DNA of 5,064 nt from an uncultured Ruminococcus sp. (lineage in GTDB: Bacteria; Bacillota; Clostridia; Oscillospirales; Ruminococcaceae), in contig CACZQG010000007.1 of the NCBI GenBank assembly GCA_902783235.1, forward strand, positions 1-5,064, written 5' to 3'. Under the pieces are notes generated by a model, which did no database searches, was not told the DNA's origin, and was given only the letters and a program-made list of their open reading frames with translations. Numbering within the stretch: the stretch's first letter is position 1; the number at the start of each line of letters is the position of its first letter. This document shows positions 1 to 5,064 of this stretch, piece after piece. Made by a program: the position numbers and the translations under genes.

Positions 1-750
1 GATAATCCGTATATCACTCCTGTAAAGAATCAGGGATCTGACGGTACCTGCTGGGCACACGCTTCCATAAATGAATATGAGGCAATGGTTCTCACACATC
101 TCGGACTTTCTTCTGAGGAATACTATGAAAAATACGGAGAATATCTTGATCTTTCAGAAAACCATCTGAGGTTTGCCACCTCCCCGGATGGAAATAATAT
201 TTATGTTCCGTTTTCAAGGCATTCATTTGATGAGGGGGCAGGATTCCGGGATGCTCTTCCATATTTTATAGGTGGACGTGAGGGAGTCAGCGGTCCTGTG
301 TATGAAAAGGATGATCCATATAGAATTGACTATGAACAGGCAAGGGATATATCGGAGACATTATCCTTTGCCAATAAAGCAGGGTTTTATCCTACCCATA
401 CAAAAGAGTACGGAAGTATTAGTCCATCAACCTTTGAGGGCAGAAAGGCTCTTCCTGCATTTTTATCTGTTATAAAAAATGATGTACTTAGAAGCGGAGC
501 TGTTACTATAAATTACACCAACGCTGCCGATCAATTTTCTGATTGTGAATATGGATGTACATATTATGTTACCGATGGTATTAAGGGGGATTCCCATGCT
601 GTTTCCGTAGTGGGCTGGGATGACAGTATCCCGGCTTCTGCCTTCAAAACAAGACCTGCCGGTGATGGCGCATGGCTTTGTAAAAACAGCTGGGGAAGCG
701 AGTGGGGAAGCGATGGATACTTCTGGATGTCCTACTATACGTCAATAGGT
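1..750 (+). other. Papain-like C1 peptidase domain with complete catalytic tetrad
   Basis: The oxyanion-hole Gln (codon 31-33) and nucleophile Cys (49-51) lie in NQGSDGTCWAHA. The His (595-597) lies in DSHAVSVVGWDD, and the Asn (685-687) in GAWLCKNSWGSEWGSDGYF. The order and context Q...C...H...N with NSWG and WGxxGYF is diagnostic of family C1A-like peptidases. The domain is probably near-complete from just before the Gln; any propeptide would be upstream of the window. The 181 residues between Cys and His exceed papain's roughly 134, so there are inserted loops. One loop carries a Cys-x3-Cys pair (codons 182 and 186, in SDCEYGC) 13 residues before the catalytic His. This could be a disulfide or metal-binding loop, but that is inference. 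Nothing suggests an inactive enzyme. Confidence 0.94.
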
Positions 751-3700
751 GCTGACAGTATTGACGGTATTATAGAGAGAGAAGCACTGTATGATGATCT
801 GTATGAGCTGGAATGTGCGGAAAATTCTGTATATTCTCAGTCAGGCTCCAATAGCTTTTTTGCTTATAACAAGTATACTGCAAACAGCAAAACCGAAAAG
901 CTCAATGGTATCGGAATACTCCTTCCTTATAATAAAGGAGAAGCAAGCTACAGGTTTTATGTCTCTGCTACCGGAAACCCCCGTGACTTTAAAGAAGTGG
1001 ACGTTTCATTCCTTGATGATGACTCAATGAGTTTAAAGACAAAAAAAGGATACAGTACTAAGTGCTATAATGAATGGAGAACAGCTGTATTCAATGAGCC
1101 TGTCAGTGTTTCGGGAGATTTCCTTGTGGGAATGGAGGTAACTTCTTACAACGATAAGGATTTTGTTAGTGTTACAACAGGTTATCCCTACCCGGAAAAC
1201 GATCATCCCGGCTTATCATTTATCTCTGCGAGTCTGTCGGATGCCAAGGCAGGAAAAAATGTGACCGATCTTATAGAACAGGGATCCGGCAGTGTATTTT
1301 TAAAGGTGTATTCCAAAAATGATACAAATGCAGAGGGTGTTACAGCTCTTCCTCAAAGTGTTGATGCAGTCTTTGACTATCATGATATGCCCTCAAAGGA
1401 AAGACAGGTTACAATTGATGTGTCTGCCACGGATAAGACGGAGATAGCTGCGTCATTGTTCTCACTTTCATCAGATAAGGATCATCCTGCCCCGGTAAAG
1501 GATATAACTGTGGTCTCTGCGGTAAGAGAGGAAAAGAACAGTGTTCGGCTCACACTGAATGTTCGTAACGGAGCGAAGGACGGTACATACTATCCTGCAT
1601 ACAGAGGTAATATCATATCCGATGCCCCCATTAGCTTTACTTCCCGAAAAGGACTCATTGACAGTAAGATAACAGGAAATATTGCTTTTGCCTACAAGGG
1701 AGATAATCCTGCGGTGGATATATTTCCCGAATATGAAGGTGTTAAGATCAAAAAGATCTCCGACCGTGCCTTTAAGGGCGTATATACCCTGAATGAAGTA
1801 ATTATTCCAAACGGTGTTAAGCTGATCGGAAAACTTTCCTTTTCAGATTGTAAAAATCTGAAAAGTGTTACTATACCCGATACCGTCACCGATATTTCCC
1901 CCGATGCCTTTGACGGCTGCGATCATTCAAAGCTGAGGATAATATGCAGCAAGAATATAGCTCAAATGCTGCCTGAGGGAATAAATGCCGTAAGAGACTG
2001 CTATTATAAGGAAAAGGGAATAAGCATATATGCCGGAGAAAAAATCAAGGCTGATGCCTCTGCAAAAAAGCTGACTGTTGACGGCATCAGGACATATGCT
2101 ATAGATTTCCCGAAAAACACCGCTATCAGTGGTGATACATTCAAATGGGTGCTTGAAAATACTCAGGGAGGTACATCCAATGCCGGCAGGCTCACACAGG
2201 ATGGACTGACTGCTTCCGTTACAAATACTAAAGCCTTGGGAAGACTTAACAATACAGCTATACTCAAAGGGGTATCAAAGGACTATGATGCCGCTGCCGG
2301 CAAGGGAACAGTATATTGTGAAGCCATGATATTCATAAACCCTCATCCGGTAACAGGATTTGCAGAGCTTACCAAAGCACAGATATTCAGCTATGACAGC
2401 AAAAGGGGAGTGGGCTTTGAAAAATCCTCACAGGAGGATAATACATATGAGCTTACCCTTGATGAGGGAAAAAGCTTCAGGCTGCCATTCAAAGCGAAGG
2501 ACGGTGCTGACAGATCCCTTATTTATTCTGTACCCGGCAGCGGAAGCGGCTTTACACTGAAAAACGGACTTGTCAGGGGAATATCCGAGATCCCATCATA
2601 TGATCCTCAGGAGATCAGGATATATCCATATACAGGTTCGGCGGATTGTCCTTTCGTTACGGTAAAGGTCAGGATACTTCCGATAGAAAAAAAGCTGCGG
2701 AGCAATGTTAAGTCTTTGACTATAGCTCCGGAGATAACACAGTATTTTTCATTGGGAGTTACATCTGATGCATATGATGTATCGGATCGTGTGACATTCA
2801 GCTATAATACGGAAAAATTTACTCTTACAAGCGTGAGGGGAAACGATTACGATAATGGTGTTACATATCCGGGGGATGGAAAGACCCTGTTTGATCTCAG
2901 CGGCGGACAGTATATAGGAGTGAAGCTTAACGATGGTATGAGCTTTACAAATGCAGATAAAGAAAAGATAGTCATAAGACTTGAAGGCAGTAAAAAAGCT
3001 CTTACAATACCTCTCAAAGCTTCAAAAATACCGCAGAATCTGGAAAAGCTCAGAGAATCCCGCAACAAAACCAACTCAGAGGGCGTAGTGGAGATAAATA
3101 TGCCTGTAGGAAGCACATACAAGCTGGATATAAGTGCATTTCCTCCTGCTGCGGAAAACCGGTGGGATTGGTCGTTCTACGGCAGATATGATCCTGAAGA
3201 TGATCTACTGTTAGATTATGTGGATTATCCATTTGGAATGCTTGAAATATCCGGTGATATCATCAAGGCAGAAAATGTTTGCAGCTTTTATGCACAGATG
3301 CAAGCCAACGGAAAATGCAATAGTGAACCGCTCAAATCCCACATATATAAGATCAATGTGTATAAGCCTGACGGTACTCTTTCTATACAGGCACCCTGGG
3401 ACGGAGACAGATGTATTAAAGAAAACATCAAAGACAGTGAGCCGGCAAACTCCGGATACATGATAAAAAACAGTACATTGTATACTGTGGGCAATGGGGT
3501 TACAATGTGTGATAAATACTTCGAGGTGGGAGATGAAATCGAGATTTCGCTCCCTATGATGAAAAACAGAAACACAGAGCCTGTCACATGGAAAACCAAT
3601 GACCCTCTCGGACTTAGTGTGCGGTGCAGTGACGCTCAGGGAAATGACGGTACACTTGTTCTCAATACTATACAGCCGGGAGTATATACAGTAACAGGTA

Positions 3701-4776
3701 CAGCGGTATATTCAAAGCAGCGTATCTCATTCAGGGTATATGCAGGCAAAAAACAGGGAATGAGTGACAGTCAGCTTAAAGAGCAGGAATCTGAGCGAAC
3801 AATAATCATCTATGATGCTGCAAATGATGTTCGCATGGACAAGCATGAGTATGAGATGGAGGCAATCTCCATTGATTCTGATATGTACATTACTATGGAT
3901 GGGGTATCGGGAAAGATAAAGCTCTCATCTGATAATAAAAGCGTGGTTGACATTGCCCATGACGGAAAGCTGATAATGAAAAAACCGGGCAATGCCATGC
4001 TTTCAGCTGAGGTATCCTATGGCAATGCAGGAGTGAACAGGTTTGAGCTTTCTGTTATCTGCTATGGAAGAATCAAGAGAGTGTTTTCAAAGATGTCCGC
4101 TCCAGCTCAGCTGAGACCGGGTGAAGAGTTTGACCCAAAGGCATTTGGCAAGAATATGAAAAATACATACTGGGAAGCTCGCAGACTGAATGTCAGTGAG
4201 ACTGTATCCACATATACTGATGATGACGGAACAGAGCATGATGTGACCTCGTATTCATCTGAGGATTGGGAATATGATACAGAAAGTCTGTCAACAGCAC
4301 CCAACGGAAAAATGTATTTTAAAAATCCGGGCACATATATTCTTTATCCCGGCGGAATATATAACTATGATGCTTCCGCATATACGCTCATGAAAAAGTG
4401 CCCTGTGATACAGGTCTGCGAAACACCTGTTACTCAGGTAAGCATAGATAAGACGGAGTATGGCAAAAATGTAATGAAGCAGCTTAAAGCAGGCGTTAAA
4501 AGAGGCAGTATCATAATAGTTCCTGTTTTTGCAGATCCGAGAGCCGATTACAGGGATATAGTATGGGAAAGCTCCAATCAGTATCTTGCTACTCCCGGAG
4601 ATATCAATCCTTATTTCATGGTTCTGAAAGAGAATACGGAACCTTTAGCAGCTAATCCCGGTGCATATGCATTCATGAGGATCATGGTGAATGACACCTA
4701 TACCGGAAAGGTGACTTTTACGGGAACAACCGGTAATTCCGGTAAAAAAATACAATTTTCATTCAATGTAGTATAA
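1..4776 (+). CDS. Giant secreted-type papain-family (C1) cysteine peptidase with lectin-like, BspA LRR and Ig-like repeats; 5' partial
   Basis: The frame is open from base 1 and ends at TAA (4774-4776), followed at once by an in-frame TAG. The true start is off the left edge: codons before the first ATG (85) encode the active-site block NQGSDGTCWAHAS, so a start at 85 would remove the nucleophile. Seen in order, by codon from base 1: C1 peptidase (about 1-250; Gln11, Cys17, His199 in SHAVSVVGW, Asn229 in KNSWG); lectin-like beta region (about 273-438); beta-rich linker (about 439-555); BspA-type leucine-rich repeats (about 576-650); and a long series of Ig-like beta units (about 651-1591), the clearest Big_2-like one at about 1277-1353. 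C1 enzymes hydrolyse peptide bonds by Cys-His thiolate catalysis. The architecture implies an extracellular or cell-surface protein, but the signal peptide is not visible and no LPXTG, dockerin, SLH or terminal membrane helix is seen. Twenty cysteines are present. The substrate is unknown. Confidence is high for the peptidase class and moderate for the tail domains. Confidence 0.95.
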   Translation, partial: DNPYITPVKNQGSDGTCWAHASINEYEAMVLTHLGLSSEEYYEKYGEYLDLSENHLRFATSPDGNNIYVPFSRHSFDEGAGFRDALPYFIGGREGVSGPVYEKDDPYRIDYEQARDISETLSFANKAGFYPTHTKEYGSISPSTFEGRKALPAFLSVIKNDVLRSGAVTINYTNAADQFSDCEYGCTYYVTDGIKGDSHAVSVVGWDDSIPASAFKTRPAGDGAWLCKNSWGSEWGSDGYFWMSYYTSIGADSIDGIIEREALYDDLYELECAENSVYSQSGSNSFFAYNKYTANSKTEKLNGIGILLPYNKGEASYRFYVSATGNPRDFKEVDVSFLDDDSMSLKTKKGYSTKCYNEWRTAVFNEPVSVSGDFLVGMEVTSYNDKDFVSVTTGYPYPENDHPGLSFISASLSDAKAGKNVTDLIEQGSGSVFLKVYSKNDTNAEGVTALPQSVDAVFDYHDMPSKERQVTIDVSATDKTEIAASLFSLSSDKDHPAPVKDITVVSAVREEKNSVRLTLNVRNGAKDGTYYPAYRGNIISDAPISFTSRKGLIDSKITGNIAFAYKGDNPAVDIFPEYEGVKIKKISDRAFKGVYTLNEVIIPNGVKLIGKLSFSDCKNLKSVTIPDTVTDISPDAFDGCDHSKLRIICSKNIAQMLPEGINAVRDCYYKEKGISIYAGEKIKADASAKKLTVDGIRTYAIDFPKNTAISGDTFKWVLENTQGGTSNAGRLTQDGLTASVTNTKALGRLNNTAILKGVSKDYDAAAGKGTVYCEAMIFINPHPVTGFAELTKAQIFSYDSKRGVGFEKSSQEDNTYELTLDEGKSFRLPFKAKDGADRSLIYSVPGSGSGFTLKNGLVRGISEIPSYDPQEIRIYPYTGSADCPFVTVKVRILPIEKKLRSNVKSLTIAPEITQYFSLGVTSDAYDVSDRVTFSYNTEKFTLTSVRGNDYDNGVTYPGDGKTLFDLSGGQYIGVKLNDGMSFTNADKEKIVIRLEGSKKALTIPLKASKIPQNLEKLRESRNKTNSEGVVEINMPVGSTYKLDISAFPPAAENRWDWSFYGRYDPEDDLLLDYVDYPFGMLEISGDIIKAENVCSFYAQMQANGKCNSEPLKSHIYKINVYKPDGTLSIQAPWDGDRCIKENIKDSEPANSGYMIKNSTLYTVGNGVTMCDKYFEVGDEIEISLPMMKNRNTEPVTWKTNDPLGLSVRCSDAQGNDGTLVLNTIQPGVYTVTGTAVYSKQRISFRVYAGKKQGMSDSQLKEQESERTIIIYDAANDVRMDKHEYEMEAISIDSDMYITMDGVSGKIKLSSDNKSVVDIAHDGKLIMKKPGNAMLSAEVSYGNAGVNRFELSVICYGRIKRVFSKMSAPAQLRPGEEFDPKAFGKNMKNTYWEARRLNVSETVSTYTDDDGTEHDVTSYSSEDWEYDTESLSTAPNGKMYFKNPGTYILYPGGIYNYDASAYTLMKKCPVIQVCETPVTQVSIDKTEYGKNVMKQLKAGVKRGSIIIVPVFADPRADYRDIVWESSNQYLATPGDINPYFMVLKENTEPLAANPGAYAFMRIMVNDTYTGKVTFTGTTGNSGKKIQFSFNVV
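817..1314 (+). other. Lectin-like beta domain following the peptidase
   Basis: Residues about 273-438 run from NSVYSQSGSNSFFAYNKYTA through EKLNGIGILLP, SYRFYVSATGNP, FNEPVSVSGDFLVGMEVT and SVFLKVYS. This matches the usual layout of the lectin-like module found after C1 peptidase domains in Firmicutes and some archaea: a Tyr/Ser-rich opening, a strand with 'L.gigi', a 'Y.iyv' strand, then 'F..PV.V.gdF.Vgmevt'. The role in that family is presumed to be carbohydrate or surface binding, but it is not established. The assignment rests on pattern recognition, so the boundaries are approximate. Confidence 0.65.
1726..1950 (+). repeat. BspA-type leucine-rich repeats (about three units)
   Basis: Residues about 576-650 hold the motifs KKISDRAFKGVYTLNEVIIP, then LIGKLSFSDCKNLKSVTIPD, then TDISPDAFDGCDHSKLRIIC. 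The spacing of about 22-24 residues and the pattern I..(A/S)F..C..L..V.IP..V..I are typical of the LRR_5/BspA (TpLRR) class. The Cys at the repeat positions (617, 640) is the usual one for this class. In characterised proteins such as BspA these repeats mediate adhesion to host or bacterial surfaces. With only about three units the block is short, and it sits inside the protein rather than at an end. It is likely an interaction patch rather than a full solenoid. Confidence 0.85.
1951..4773 (+). other. C-terminal array of about eight beta-rich Ig-like units
   Basis: Residues about 651-1591 contain no long helix-forming or hydrophobic membrane stretch. They read as successive beta domains of roughly 110-120 residues, with approximate breaks near 780, 890, 1005, 1125, 1250, 1355 and 1475. 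Several units have a strand with Trp or Tyr followed by a polar turn: FKWVLEN (Trp716), LIYSVPG (Tyr842), WDWSF (Trp1055), VTWKTND (Trp1197), DWEYDTE (Trp1423) and VWESSN (Trp1522). Many also have a late strand near a G-x-Y/A/T motif such as PGVYTVTGTAVYS or PGNAMLSAEVSYG. This is the look of Big_2/BID-type bacterial Ig-like folds, but most units are too diverged to name. Such stalks usually extend or tether an enzyme. The break points are estimates. Confidence 0.6.
3829..4059 (+). other. Big_2-like (bacterial Ig-like) domain, the best-conserved unit of the stalk
   Basis: Residues about 1277-1353 begin at VRMDKHEYEMEAISIDSDMY and include LSSDNKSVVDIAHDGKLIMK and PGNAMLSAEVSYG. This matches the Big_2 pattern of 'l....y.l..g..........v.lsSdn.sVv.i...Gkl....pG.a.ltaev.yg'. 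It is preceded by a charged, probably flexible stretch (residues about 1249-1267, including SDSQLKEQESER) that may act as a hinge. Big_2 domains occur in surface adhesins and large secreted enzymes. Confidence 0.7.
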
Positions 4777-4835
4777 TAGATGAGCTTTTTGTACATCATG
4801 ACAGCTTTTTAAAAGAATAAGTAGATTAATGTATG

Positions 4836-4875
4836 ATGCAGAGGTGAGCAGGTACAGCTTGCTTCTGCATTTTTT
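4836..4875 (+). terminator. Rho-independent terminator of the peptidase gene
   Basis: Arms at 4836-4849 and 4857-4870 pair over 14 positions without a bulge; 11 pairs are Watson-Crick and three are G-U. They enclose a 7-base loop (AGGTACA). A run of six T (4870-4875) follows on the + strand. The hairpin starts 59 bases after the stop codon, a usual distance. It indicates that the transcript of the large gene ends here and that anything to the right is separately transcribed. There is no matching A-tract on the left arm for efficient minus-strand termination. Confidence 0.88.
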
Positions 4876-4912
4876 CATGGTACGATGCCGGGATGTGTTT
4901 TATTCCGCAGAG

Positions 4913-4963
4913 CAAATCGCTTTTTGCCCTAAAAAATAATTTAAAGTCAATTTATGCGATTTG
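4913..4963. repeat. Split 8-bp inverted repeat CAAATCGC / GCGATTTG
   Basis: CAAATCGC at 4913-4920 is the exact reverse complement of GCGATTTG at 4956-4963, with 35 AT-rich bases between them. One further G-U pair extends it (4912 with 4964). The separation is long for a terminator hairpin. It could be a pair of protein-binding half-sites, the base of a leader RNA structure, or chance. The function is not known. Confidence 0.4.
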
Positions 4964-5017
4964 TGATGCCACTTTTCCACGGAAATCAATTTTTACAAAA
5001 TAGTTACATAACACATT

Positions 5018-5040
5018 TGTAGAGGACGTAGTCATCTACA
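5018..5040. promoter_or_regulatory. Compact dyad: possible operator or leader hairpin
   Basis: The 23 bases centred on 5029 are symmetric: TGTAGA at 5018-5023 pairs with TCTACA at 5035-5040, and GAC at 5025-5027 pairs with GTC at 5031-5033. Only the G/A pair at 5024/5034 and the 3-base centre break the symmetry. There is no T-run after it, so it does not look like a terminator. Its place just before a possible ATG at 5061 fits an operator or a 5' leader hairpin of the next gene. That role is inference, as no promoter elements are identifiable. Confidence 0.4.
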
Positions 5041-5064
5041 TCTCGCAGGTTATATAGCAAATGA

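Larger units (their letters stand above)
4777..5064. other. Intergenic tail after the peptidase gene
   Basis: No convincing gene lies in these 288 bases. The stretch starts with a second in-frame stop (TAG 4777-4779) and contains two copies of AGCTTTTT (4783-4790 and 4803-4810). It then holds a clear terminator and an AT-rich segment with two dyads. The sequence ends in ATGA (ATG at 5061-5063), which could be the start of a rightward gene. The only Shine-Dalgarno-like match is AGG at 5047-5049, which is weak and 11 bases away. I could not find a credible -35/-10 pair on either strand. Confidence 0.6.

Noticed and set aside
691..714. Tandem 12-bp near-repeat (TGGGGAAGCGAG / TGGGGAAGCGAT) encoding WGSE-WGSD
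   Set aside because: It falls on the WGxxWGxxG motif that is conserved in papain-family enzymes. The likeness of the two units is explained by protein constraint rather than by a repeat expansion.
1041..1047. A7 run as a programmed frameshift site (also similar runs near 2685-2692 and 4743-4750)
   Set aside because: The main frame continues with consistent domain content on both sides of each run, and no stimulatory hairpin or alternative-frame product is evident.
2847..3599. Several minus-strand frames of 60-103 codons inside the large gene
   Set aside because: They are shadows of the coding strand: overlapping, without ribosome binding sites, and with compositions typical of antisense reading.
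4783..4810. Direct repeat AGCTTTTT (two copies, 20 bases apart)
   Set aside because: It is a short T-rich motif in AT-rich sequence just after the stop codon, easily explained by chance, with no associated stem.
4829..4939. Small + strand reading frame of 36 codons after the large gene
   Set aside because: It runs through the terminator stem and loop, lacks a ribosome binding site, and has no recognisable protein features.
4952..5035. Small minus-strand reading frame of 27 codons in the tail
   Set aside because: It is short, starts inside the dyad, and has no ribosome binding site or promoter. Its length is expected by chance.
5061..5064. ATG at the right edge as the start of a new gene
   Set aside because: Only one codon is visible, and the nearest Shine-Dalgarno-like AGG is weak and 11 bases away. 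It is noted as possible in the intergenic entry but not called.

Overview
The window is filled almost entirely by one very large open reading frame on the + strand. It is already open at base 1 and ends at a TAA at 4774-4776, giving 1591 visible residues. A 288-base non-coding tail follows. The first in-frame ATG (85) lies downstream of the catalytic Cys codon, so it is not the true start. The N-terminus, including any signal peptide and propeptide, lies outside the window.

The encoded protein opens with a papain-type (family C1) cysteine peptidase domain in which all four expected active-site positions are visible (Gln11, Cys17, His199, Asn229, numbering codons from base 1). Next come a region resembling the lectin-like module that often follows such peptidases in Firmicutes, a beta-rich linker, a short BspA-type leucine-rich repeat block, and about 900 residues of beta-rich, Ig-like units. 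Some of these units resemble bacterial Big_2 domains. No C-terminal anchor (LPXTG, dockerin, SLH or membrane segment) is visible. The simplest reading is a secreted or surface-associated protease whose long tail places the catalytic head on a substrate, host surface or neighbouring cell. The substrate cannot be read from the sequence.

Downstream of the gene are tandem stops (TAA TAG), a strong intrinsic terminator (4836-4875), and an AT-rich spacer holding two dyads: a split 8-bp inverted repeat near 4912-4964 and a compact hairpin or operator-like dyad at 5018-5040. The spacer probably leads to another gene beginning at or beyond the right edge. No promoter, tRNA, CRISPR array or mobile element is recognisable.

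Moderately low GC, frequent ATA, AGA and AGG codons, and the combination of C1 peptidase, lectin-like, BspA LRR and Big-like domains suggest an anaerobic gut or rumen Clostridia (Lachnospiraceae or Oscillospiraceae/Ruminococcus type). This is an inference from style, not an identification. I see no multi-gene system here; the interest lies in the architecture of the single giant protein and in the unexplained dyads in the tail.
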